Shown: piece after piece, positions 21,265 to 31,600 of the stretch
How the letters are laid out: each line of letters opens with the position of its first letter
Numbering within the stretch: the stretch's first letter is position 1
Source: Macrophomina tecta
Taxonomy: Eukaryota; Ascomycota; Dothideomycetes; Botryosphaeriales; Botryosphaeriaceae
Assembly (NCBI GenBank): GCA_024180945.1
Contig: JAKSGN010000020.1
Location: forward strand, 124,001 to 188,000
Direction of reading: 5' to 3'
Length of the DNA: 64,000 nucleotides
Position numbers and translations under genes: made by a program
Notes under the pieces: model-generated
Databases searched by the model: none
The model's input: only the letters and a program-made list of their open reading frames with translations
Told to the model about the DNA's origin: nothing

Positions 21265-23426
21265 ATGGGCGAATACACATCTTCGAGGCAGGTGCCTACC
21301 GCTGCCCATGCCAGCTCTACGTACAGCACCTGGGCCAAGGTGCAGAAGCACGCCAGCCATGCTGAAGTTGCCCTCGACGGCGAGTCGCTTGAGATTGCCC
21401 ATGTCGTCGCTGTGGCCAGGTACGGCTCGAAGCCCATGCTGCAGAAGACGCCACAGCTGGTCGAGCGGGTCGAGAAGAGCGTCGAAATGCTGCAGCGTCA
21501 TCTTGCCCGCGGTGATATGATCTACGGTCAGCTTGAAGCAACCCTTCAGTCCAAGCACATACTCAAGTCGAAGCAGGAGTCAATACTGGCTACGGTGGCA
21601 GCGCTGACACTCGGACCAACGACGTCTACTCCCTTCAGCTTGCACTCATTCAACACCAGCAGTCCGGCATTCTCTCCACTCAAGAAACCTTCTTTCCCCA
21701 ACAGCGCGGCAACACGGATGACTTCGGCCATCTTTCGATGCCTACTTCTTGGGTCAAGGGGTTGATGCTCTCGCGGGTCAACAGCATCGTCCGCGGCCAC
21801 TCGGCCGTCTCATTTCCAGTCATCGAGGCCATTATGGCATTACTGGAAAACGACATCACCCCAGTCATCCCCCTCCGGGGCAGTATCTCCGCATCTGGTG
21901 ATTTGCAGCCTCTCTCATACGTCGCCGGCGCCATTCAAGGCAGCCCCGACATATACGTACGCGTTGGATCGTCTGCCTCAACAGTGCCCGCCAGCCAGGC
22001 GCTGGCGTCGCACAATCTGAAGCCAGTTGTACTTGCTGCCAAAGAAGGTCTCGGCCTGCTCAATGGCACGGCCGCTTCCAGCTCGGCCGCATCGCTGGCT
22101 ATCTACGAGGCAAACCATATGGCCATTCTCACACAAGCTCTCACAGCGATGGCAGTAGAGGCTCTCAAGGGTACGGCCGAGTCTTTCAGCCCCTTCATTG
22201 CCAATGTGAGGCCGCACCCTGGTCAAATTGAGGTCGCCTCCAACATCTTCGGTTTCCTCCAAGGCTCGAAGCTCTCCTCCGGTCTCGATGAATCGAAGGA
22301 TATGCACGTTGCCGGACTTTGCCAAGACCGCTATCCCCTCCGCACATCATCCCAATGGATCGGGCCTCAGCTCGAAGACCTGGACCTCGCCACAAGGCAA
22401 ATCTCCGTCGAGCTCAACTCAACCACCGACAACCCGCTGATCGATAGCGCCAACGATCTGGTCCACCATGGCGGCAACTTCCAGGCCGCCTCCATCACCT
22501 CCGCCATGGAGAAGACGCGCCTCTCGGTCCAAATGCTCGGCAAGCTCCTCTTTGCGCAGGGCGTCGAGCTCCTCAACTCCGGCCTCAACAAGGGCCTCCC
22601 GCCGAACCTCGCCGCCGACGACCCGAGCCTGAGCTTTACCGGCAAGGGCATCGACATCAACCTCGCGGCCTACATGTCGGAGCTCGCGTACCTCGCCAAC
22701 CCGGTCAGCAGCCACGTGCAGAGCGCGGAGCTGCACAACCAGGCCGTCAACTCGCTCGCTCTCATCTCGGCACGCTACACGCTGCAGAGCATCGAGGTGC
22801 TCGCCCAGATGGCCGCCGGCTACATCTTCGCCCTGTGCCAGGCCCTTGACCTGCGCGTGCTCCAGACCCTCTTCTTCGAATCCGTCTACCCCCTGCTCAA
22901 GCCGCTCTTTGCCGACGCCGTCAAGAGCGCCAGCCCGCCGGTCGGCGACGCTGACAAGCTGTTCAAGGAGCTCTGGCAGGTCCTGTACGATAAGTGGAAC
23001 GCGTCGACGAATGAGGACCTCGTCCCCCGCGCGCAGAACGTCGCTCGCGCCGTCGCCATGGCGCTACTGTACCAGATGCCCGGCTCAGCGCAGGATGTGC
23101 GCGCGTTTGAGGCGCAGGTGGCGGAGCTTCTGCGCGCACAGTATGCGCAGCTGCGCGATGGCTTGTTTGTCGATTACTTGAACATCACGCCCAAGTACCT
23201 TGGCAGGGCGGCCGGCAAGATTTATTCGTTTGTGAGGGGCGAGCTGGGTGTGGCGTTCTTTAGGGGCCTGGTGGATTCGCCGGAGTTCAAGGGCAAGGAT
23301 GAGGGCGCGGGGAGTGGTAGGGAGAAGAGGACGGTGGGCAGCTGGGTTAGCGTGATTTATGAGGCGTTGAGGTCCGGGGCGCTGTATAAGCCAGTTATGG
23401 ATGCGCTTGTTGAGGGCGGGCTTTGA
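21265..23426 (+). CDS. PAL: Phenylalanine (tyrosine) ammonia-lyase
   Basis: Exons 21265-21526 and 21577-23426 (intron 50 nt, phase 1) encode 703 residues, a typical fungal PAL length. The enzyme deaminates L-Phe, and possibly L-Tyr, to trans-cinnamate or p-coumarate. The prosthetic MIO group forms from Ala193-Ser194-Gly195 in ISASGDLQPLSY. The catalytic Tyr87 precedes GVNTGYGGSADTRTND, rejoined across the intron. LNGTAASSSAASLA and ELNSTTDNPLI are further family motifs. The selectivity pair is His114-Gln115 (LIQHQQSGIL), as in bifunctional fungal enzymes, rather than the Phe-Leu of plant PAL. The C-terminal shielding domain is present. There is no signal peptide, so it is cytosolic. Confidence 0.93.
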
Positions 23427-26400
23427 GGAAGGCGGCGGTTGAAAAGGTGGAGCCAGTGACGATGATGACGATGATGATATGCGGAATGGGGGGTTTTTGA
23501 GAGAAAAGAAAAGTTTGGATGCCGCGGTCTGTTAATGGCGCAGGGAGGTATTACTGGTGGTCATCATATTAAGTGACGAAAACGAATAAGAAAGCGCACA
23601 AGGGACGACGATTCGGAGAGACAGCGGAGACACAGCTTTTTCAACTTTCGTACCTCAATCTTGACACTTTCCTTTCTTCATAGAGCAATCCGATCTGGCG
23701 ATAGAAGCTGGCGCTGTATCCAGGGCCAATCAGAAATGGATGTGAGACGCTAGTGTCTGTCCACAGAGTAATACGAGGAACGCATTGGACGCTTACACCC
23801 CGCGGACCACGGGAAGGCGTATAACGTCAAGTCACTGAGCAACTACGACCGGTATCAAGAAGGCAGCAGCACAGTCAAAGCGATCAAGAATGCCCGGCCG
23901 CCCCAAACAAAGTGCAGGGGCCGACTGCCGTGCGAGGAAGGTTGACACTGACGGATTACAGCCGCGCCTGGCTTACTGCTTACTAACCATCTAACCACTC
24001 TCGAAGGTCCACGTACTCGCACTCTGGCTCCATGCACACGGGCAACGTCGAATGCACGAACGCACACGCTGTTTTGGGCGGGCGCATGCGGGCTGGCCGC
24101 GGTGCTGGCGGGCGCTGGAGAGGATCGCTGCCGTGCCGCGGCCCTCGTCTGTCAGGCCACGCATCTGTCCATCAAAGAGGACCAGCGACGGTACGCGCGG
24201 ACAAGTCTACGAGTCTCCCTCGTCGACAGCTGCTATAGCGTGCTTTCGCTATCATCATTCCTGACTGCCCCAGACCAAGGAATTCGGCACGTTCGGTTTG
24301 CTGCTTCATCGTCTGTGCAACACCGAACCAATGAGGCTCTGGCCGGCCATATGTCGCCAGGTGACAAAAGGTATGCAGTGCATTCGGGCAGCGTTCCCCA
24401 GCCCGGGCGACCGGAGCATCCACTCTGTCGCGTCCAACTGGGCAGCTCGCGGGCAAGAGACACAGGAGCACGCTGCACAACCTGATGATTCCGCCGGCAG
24501 GCACGCGCCGCTCGGCCTAGAGCGAGTTACTCTGCCCAGTTGGTGGGGATGGATGGGGACTGAGGAAAAGGTGAGTGCTGAATGAGGAGGTGCACTGGTC
24601 GCCTCGCTGTGTGCGCACTCGCCTTGCACACTCGCAGGGCGCTGACTGGCTAACGGTGCCCCAGCGTCATGCACGAACCGTGGGATGCTTTATACACGTC
24701 GTTGTAGACGTCTAATGCTTTGTTTTTTTTTCATTTCATCTTTTGACGCTCTGCAGAAGATGCCCGGCACAATGACTTATAAAGGTCCACGATCAGAAAG
24801 AGACCTCGCTTTCTCGTGTGTTCCAATTGCTCACACCCATCTTTTCTCCAGACATCTCCATCAGCCTTATAGCCCACACTCCGGGCAACGCAAGAGCCTT
24901 GACTCCGTCCAGTACCGGCCAGACACACGATTGTACAAGGTACGTTGGCCCCAATGGGTGATATCCGGCGCATTCGTTCTCTGATATTCCGTCCTCACTC
25001 CTCCAGACACTGTCCCAGATGAAGGCACTCAGGGCGACTGCGATACACTGGTGCTTTTTCTGCGAGCCACCAGCCAACCAGAGTCCAGGGAACGTGGCAA
25101 ACCACATAGAGAGATCACATACCCCTCAGAAGTGCTACAGTTATCTTGATTGTGGCGGGCCGTGGAACCTACCCTTCGGACGGGCCCGCCATCAGCGCAA
25201 ACCGAACTGCTCGGGTCAGCGCTTTCAAACGTCCCATCACAGAGATAAGAGAGCGCTTTACGCTTGTGGAATCTGTCGAGGTAGGCGAGCGTTGTGGGGA
25301 GGAGGATCGGCGCTGGCTGGTCCAACCACGCGGATATGGAGAAGGGGATTCCGTTGGCGCAAGTCCCTGTTTGGTGGACGTGGATGCGGTTTAAGATAAG
25401 GGCGTAGGGGGTGGGGTATGTTCTAGGGACGGCTGATGTGAACGCAGAGTCTTGGTAATCGGGGCGCTAGGGGCCATACGGTGTTGCTGAGCCAATTTCT
25501 TCAACTGTCCCGTATACAGCGTCAACTGCTGAGATTTAATATGGTCCTGCAGGCTGCACTTCTGCCGAGGGGATGAGGGCTGGTGTAGCTCTGCATGTTC
25601 AGGCCTGTCGCTGTATTCATGATAGTCCGTGTAGCTGTAGTGCTAACAGTCGATTCGTATTGCACGACGTCGCCCTGAACTGTTTCTCGGTAGAAAGGTG
25701 GCCGTTCTGTCAACCAGTAGATCACCCTGACTTCGATTTCACTTGCATGTTCTTTCGGACCGGGTGCGCCGCATGATACGGAGGCGGTTGGCTGTCCATT
25801 GCAGATATCGAGGAATTAGTTAATGACAGATTTCGAGGACGAATTTTTACCCGTGGAAGGCGTTGCCGAGATGGCGGCTTAACTTTTGTGAACTATCTGA
25901 CAATAATCGAACACTTGTCGATTGATATTCGCTGTCTTGAGGAGCGGCGAGAACGACATTTATGCCGCATATTAGGACTCTGAATTAGTGTCGTATCGCA
26001 TAAACTAAGTAGGGGAGCAAAGAGGGGTAATAAATTTCAGTGAAGGGTATGAATCTTAGCAGGCATTTGCTTGTCGCTCTTGAGAGAGTAGGGACGGTTG
26101 ATATAGTCGCAGCAGATGCAAGAACGTCGGTCAAGACCTAGCTATTACGCATGCCTGCTCAGCCTTTTGGATTGTCGATCATTTGCCAGCATCCACGCAA
26201 GCGGCTGACAATGCGTTTGGGGGGGTTGCACGGTCTGAGTGGCTTCTTCTTCTGACGTCGGGGCCGGGGTTTCGGACCCCGCAAGAGCTGATAGGACGTT
26301 TAACTCTCCATAGCATGCAGAAGATAGCAAATTAAGTGAGTTAGTAATCGCGAACACGTGCGCTGACATTGTGCTACACTTTGTGGCTTCAGAGAGGCCG

Positions 26401-27009
26401 CGTATGCAAAGTTAAAGCAAAAGACTTCGCCCTGCCCTCCAGCCAAGGAATTATCTGGAAATCTTGTCAAAACTTGGCCAATTATCAAAAACTATGACGT
26501 GGACCGTCCCACGTCATGCAAATGAAGAGCTTCGAAATAGAAGCGGGCCAAAAGCAAGTTAATGTTCAAGAGTGGGCTTCTGGTAAGAGAGACTTAGTAC
26601 GATTGAAGAGGGTATAGTAAGGCATCCTGGGCTCAAAGCTGCGCAAGCTTCTTTTTGATTTTCGTCAACGAGAGAAAGCATCTTTCCGAAAGAGTGAGCG
26701 AACCATCCATCACTTGATACGTGATTTTCATGTTGAACCATCCTCGTTTGCAATGCATACGGAGTCCCAACCGTGCGCAACCAAACCAGATGTGACGCTG
26801 AATGGTGAGAGTCAGAATATGCCGGCGCCGATAGTAGTAAAGCCAGGCCAAGAGTGGTATGTTCAGTCCGCAGACTGTTGCTTTTTTCTGCCTTCATGGA
26901 AACTAAAATTGTCATACCTCAACACGTTTCACCTTTCAGAAGTCCTTCACTAAAAAAAAAAAAAAAAAAAAAGCTTTAGGGATGGTAATGATGGGCAATA
27001 GTAAAGCTT
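23427..27009. other. Gene-poor stretch at the edge of the accessory island
   Basis: 3.6 kb. Many short overlapping frames occur on both strands, but none has a recognisable motif or consistent codon usage. From about 25.5 kb the DNA becomes AT-richer, leading into the decayed region. A perfect 9-bp inverted repeat lies at 26494-26517 and a 21-nt A run at 26952-26972. Confidence 0.4.
26494..26517. repeat. Perfect 9-bp inverted repeat with ACGT cores
   Basis: ATGACGTGG at 26494-26502 and its exact complement CCACGTCAT at 26509-26517 flank a 6-nt loop. Each arm contains TGACGTGG, a bZIP-type ACGT core. It may be a regulatory site or a short transposon hairpin; no gene nearby is clearly served by it. 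Confidence 0.4.
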
Positions 27010-27597
27010 TGTGTTGCAAGTGAGCACACCAGCCCAACAAGTTCGTGTCGACATATCCATCGGAGGAACTGAAACGTGGGTAGTGGACTTAAGAGGATGT
27101 GCTTCATCAAGCCTTATCGAACGGAATAATTGTTCAGATGAAAGAGGAGGATATTTCGACACCCACAAATCGTCCACTTGGGAATCTACAACTGCTACCT
27201 GGAACAACAGCGGCATCTACCAGTTGTCAGGGCTGGTTACTGAAAGCCAGGGCCTTAATGGGGTCAGCATTACTCTCGGGCACCGCTTCACATGTTGACT
27301 TCGGATAGAACGGTCAATACGGTTTCGAATCTGTTGGGCTGTCTTTTAATGGAGCCACTGGCCCCGTCATGAATGACACCATCGTTGCCACGTATAATAC
27401 GACAGACTTCTATATCGGGCAATTTGGAGTCAGCCCGAACGCCACATACTTCACCGTGGAAAAACAACAACTCATCCGCACTAAATGAGCCCGTACGTAT
27501 TCAGCGTCATACAAAACAGCCAAACTGATAACTGTCTAGCAAGAGAGTTTTCTAAATTTACTGTACAAAGCCGGAAGTGTCTCGAGTACATTAGGCA
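27005..27597 (+). pseudogene. N-terminal half of an aspartic-protease-like (A1 family) gene, decayed
   Basis: Reading from about 27010, LQVSTPAQQVRVDISIGGTE and TWVVDLRGC match the start of fungal A1-like proteases, with the first catalytic DTG-type segment altered to VVDLRG. RGGYFDTHKSSTWE follows. Then the frame breaks: a frameshift near 27280, a TAG just after GTASHVDFG (about 27306), and a clean family block YGFESVGLSFNGATG and DFYIGQFGVSPNATYF. A further one-base slip lies in an A run (about 27463). A GTACGT donor and TGATAAC branch look like an old intron (27491-27539), and the exon QESFLNLLYKAGSVSSTLGRH then stops near 27597. The matching C-terminal half is at about 33001-33863. Confidence 0.65.
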
Positions 27598-27930
27598 GGC
27601 ACTAAATCCCTGCGCGGTCCTTGTATTCAACTTAGCTGGTGGGGGGTGGGGTTGTGTTCGTGTTGATGCGTTTAGTGGCGGGTAATATTTCTGTGGTTTG
27701 CACCCAAACTGACATGCCATTATTACGACCAAAAAGACGCTGCGCGCCATCGCAGCATTGACTTTGAATGCATCTTGCAATCGCCTTTGACAGAGGATAG
27801 GTTTCGCAGTGCTGGAGTGCTTGTCCGGGTGGTGACGGATTGGAGATGTTGAAGAGCTTCCTGGCTAGCGTTGGTGGTGTTTGCTAGCAGTGAAGAATGG
27901 GCTTAGAGAGGTGCCATGTTCCGCTCAAGG
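27598..27930. other. Decayed spacer inside the accessory island
   Basis: No coding motif is visible. It includes a G-rich run at about 27640-27660. It lies just downstream of the point where protease homology stops. Confidence 0.35.
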
Positions 27931-27973
27931 TGTCACGAACTGAATCTACACCAAGTAGATTCCAGGGCCATAC
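27931..27973 (+). repeat. Possible LTR 5'-end fragment
   Basis: This begins TGTCACGAACTGAATCTAC and shares about 30 bases, with a few mismatches, with the first bases of the solo LTR at 28179. The similarity ends after the GTAGATT block and no matching LTR end is seen before 28179, so it is either a truncated relative or a shared terminal motif. Confidence 0.35.
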
Positions 27974-27999
27974 ACACTACGGCAATGCAAAGGCCTCGG

Positions 28000-28456
28000 C
28001 GCCGACAGCCCAGCTACCGTCATCCAATACCGAACTCACCATAGCCTCCTCCGGGAATACCCCTTCCAACTAGGCTTCGTGCTTGGGCAATAGAGGTGGC
28101 GAGCAACATAACTGTTACTGGCTATATCCTCTGGGTGGAAGATCTCAGCACAGTGACCTACAAGCAAACAACTCTCAGTGTCACGAACTGAACCTACGAC
28201 GGGTAGATTGGCTGGGAACTAGGCGAGTGGATGGGTAGGCAGGACGTAGCTGACTCGGCAGACCGAGTGGTAGAAGGCGGTCACATGACAACCCTACATT
28301 GCCCTTCCTTACTATTTAAACCATCCTCCCTTCACCCTCCCTCCAAACCGTTTCCTCTCCTTCCTCAGCTTAGAAACTTCGTCAAATCATACCCACTTTG
28401 AATTCAACTCAGTGCAGGTCGTGACACTCAGTATAGAGCAGGATGTTGAGTAGCTA
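28000..28456 (+). pseudogene. Coding-like remnant interrupted by the solo LTR
   Basis: Before the LTR, a frame reads VASNITVTGYILWVEDLSTV then TYKQTTLS. If the 248-bp LTR and one copy of its 5-bp duplication are removed, the frame continues SIEQDVE and stops at about 28454. Further upstream, coding-like sequence (GADSPATVIQYRTHHSLL) lies in another frame, with a break near 28088. The LTR therefore probably landed in a protein-coding tail. The parent protein is not recognised. Confidence 0.45.
28179..28426. mobile_element. Solo LTR of a retrotransposon, 248 bp, with 5-bp target-site duplication
   Basis: The element starts TGTCACGA and ends with the exact inverted repeat TCGTGACA, giving the canonical TG...CA ends. 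It is flanked by CTCAG at 28174-28178 and CTCAG at 28427-28431, a perfect 5-bp target-site duplication as made by retroviral-type integrases. Inside are a TATTTAAA-type box (about 28311-28319) and a C/T-rich stretch after it, as expected for an LTR promoter. There is no internal retroelement sequence, so it is a solo LTR left by LTR-LTR recombination. The intact ends and duplication suggest a fairly recent insertion. Confidence 0.85.
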
Positions 28457-28666
28457 CTGCGTCTGATTGGTGTGCGGCAGCATTGAACAGGCCGCTAACA
28501 GCCGGAACAATTGTAAGACCGACGCATTTAGGCAGCAGGCAACAGAGTTACCCCGCATTTGCAAAGAGAGCTGAGAAGCATCCTTCTACTTTAATATAGG
28601 TTATGCCCAGACACAAGCTGCAAAGATAAGAGTTCTCCTCTTTTTCTTCTCTTCGTGCGTGAAGAC
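28432..28666 (+). promoter_or_regulatory. Probable promoter and leader of the microexon HET gene
   Basis: This is 235 bp between the LTR target duplication and the ATG at 28667. A TTTAATATAGG motif lies at about 28592 and a C/T-rich leader follows (28630-28655). The context around the ATG (GAAGACATGG) is good. Confidence 0.4.
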
Positions 28667-31600
28667 ATGGGGTCTCGCTGGAAGTTTACGGTACGTCTCA
28701 GCTCTTACCAAACATAATCTGACCATAGCTGACAGTAGGAACAGAAAGTAGGTGTTTTCTACGGCATTACTAACATCACACTAACAAAATCGGTTCAAGG
28801 AAGTAAGTAGGCCTGCGAACACTAATACGCGAGGCTGCCACTAATGCTAGCATATCTACTGGTGTAGTGGGTAAGTATACTTGCGAACACTGCCATGCTA
28901 GGCTACTACTAATATGTCTGGTGGCGTAGGACGTAAGTTGACCTGCGAATATTAATATACGAGGCTACTACTAATACTAGTAAATTTAATGGCGTAGGGC
29001 GTAAGTAGACCTATAAACATTAACATACGAGGCTGCTAAAAAATACTAATATACCTAATGGCGTAGAGCGTAAGTAGACCTGCGAACTCTAATATTCGAG
29101 GCTACTACTAATGCTGGTATATCTTATGATATAGGACGTAAGTAGACCTGCGAAAACTAATATATAAGGCTACTACTAATATTAGTATATCTACTGGTAT
29201 AGAATGTAAGTATACTTACGAATTCTAATATATAAGGCGGCTACTAATACTAGTACATCTGGTGGCGTAGCGCGTAAGCAGATCTATAAAGCCTAATATA
29301 TAAGACTACTGTTAATGCTTATATATTTGGTGGCGTAGGACGTAAGCAGACCTATAAACCCTAATATACTAGGCTACTACTAATACTAGTGTATCTGGTG
29401 GTATAGATTGTAAGTAGACTTCTAAAACTAATATACGAGGTTACTACTAATGCTAGTGTATCTACTTATATAGCGTGTAAGTAGATCTACAAATACTAAT
29501 ATGCGAGGCTACTACTAATAATAGTTTATCTGGTGGCGTAGGTTGTAAGTAGACCTATAAATACTAATACGCGAGGCTACTACTAATATTAGTACGTTTA
29601 TTATTATAGCTTGTAAGTAGATCTACGAACTCTAATATATAAGGCTACTACTAATGCTAGTATATCTGGTGGCTTAGGACGTAAGTAAACCTATAAAATC
29701 TAGTATGCGAGCCTATTATTAATACTAGTATATCTGGTGGTGTAGGACGTGAGTAGATCTATAAATCCTAATATATTAGGCTATTACTAATACTAGTGTA
29801 TCTGGTGGTATAGCGTGTAAGTAGGCCTATAAATACTAATATACGAGGCTGCTACTAATACTAGTATATCTGGCAATATAGGAGGTAAGTAGACCTATAA
29901 AAAACTAGTAAACGAGGCGACTACTAAAACTAGTATATTAATATATATAGTACGTAAGTAGACCTGTGAATACTTATATACGAAGCGGCTACTAATTCTA
30001 GTATATCTACTGGTGTAGTGGGTAAGTAGATCTACGAATACTATACTAATACTAATACTAATGTGTCTGGTGGCGTAGGACGTAAGTAGCCCTATAAACC
30101 TAAATACGCTAGGCTACTACTAATACTATTATATTTAATGGTATAGAGTGTAAGTAGACTTACGAACTTTAATATACGAGGCTACTAATACTAGTGTATC
30201 TGCTGGTATAGTTGGTAAGTAGGCCTATAAACCCTAATACGCTAGTCTGCTGCTAATACTGGTGTCTGGTGGAGTAGATTGTAAGTAAACCTACGAACCT
30301 TAATATACGAGGCTGCTAATACTAGTATACCTGTTGGTATAGTTGGTAAGTAGACCTATAAACCCTAATACGCTAGGCTGCTGCTAATACTGGTCTCTGG
30401 TGGTGTAGACTGTAAGTAGACTTGCGAAAACTAACATGCGAGGCTGCTGCTAATACTGGTGTTTCTGATGGCGTAGGGCGTAAGTAGACCTGCGTACACT
30501 ACTACGCTATGCTACTAATGCTAGTGTCGGCTGGTGTAGGAGGCAAGTAGACCTGAGAACACTAGCATGTGAGACTGCTGTTAATGCTGGTGTGTCTGCT
30601 GGTGCAGCTTGTGAGTAGGCCTGTGAACACTGATATGCGAGGCTGCTGCTAATACTACTATGTCTCGTGGTATAGAGGGTAAGCGAACTACGGATTGCGT
30701 CTACATGTGACCGCTGCAACCGATGACAATTGGAAGTGGTACAACGGCTGGCATCTCTGTTTCAATGACGCCTTTGCAAGAAACCTCTATGTTGATTTCC
30801 CATCGCATGCGCTACCTGCCACGGTCCACTGTTGCCCCTGCTGCAGCGCCATCGTAGACGATGCTGTTACAGCTGCTACTTACAATACCAGCCTTTCCGA
30901 TATACGTACTTCTGCGGAAAGCTGTTTGGTCTGCAAAATGCTTCTCCGAGCATTTGGGCGCTGCTGCAATGATGATGACGGAAATATCGACATAGTGCGA
31001 GAAGGCGCATCACTAAAAAGAGGACCACGGGGCCCACGTCTTCTGCGGTTTTGTGCAGATCCAGGTCAGTGTCCTCAGCCTCACTTATACACCGGACAGA
31101 AACGGTACTTATAACATATCCTTACCACAGAATACGTGGATCGTACTGACTACGGCATCCCGATTGGCCTTCCAATTCCACCTGAACCTGACGATCCTGC
31201 ACGATTTGCACTGCTTCGCGCATGGCTCTCCTGGTGTGACGGTTCCCACGGTTGCAACAAGCACGGAGGTGAATCCAAGACAGCATTGCCGACGAGAGTC
31301 CTCTACGTTGGTGACCCAAAGGGCTCAGGTTACGATCTGGACTCTGTGCGTCTAGTTTGCGCTTCGGAAACAAGCAGTCATAAATACATCGCATTATCTC
31401 ACTGCTGGGGCAAGCTCTCGGATGAAGAGAAGAAAGGGTTCTGTACAACGCGAGCTAACATTGGCCAACGGCTGAGAGGATTCAGTCTCTCTGAACTACC
31501 AAAGACTTTCCGGGATGCTGTCAAAGTGACTCGAGAACTTGGCATCCTGTACCTCTGGATCGACTCACTCTGTATAATCCAGTACGGGGACAATGGCGAG

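Noticed and set aside
23855..25399. Cluster of short frames on both strands
   Set aside because: No recognisable motif, no consistent strand or spacing.
27931..28178. A full first LTR copy of exactly 248 bp before the solo LTR
   Set aside because: The spacing equals the LTR length, but similarity stops after about 30 bases and there is no TGACA end; probably coincidence.
28680..30680. Array read as an ordinary non-coding minisatellite
   Set aside because: Constant 3-base spacing between AG and GT, kept splice signals, no stop codons and in-frame joining to the HET exons argue against it, though only transcripts can exclude it.
30695..31114. HET protein starting at a non-ATG codon near 30695
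   Set aside because: No ATG is available in that frame before the conserved region, while the upstream ATG exon and array give a complete frame.
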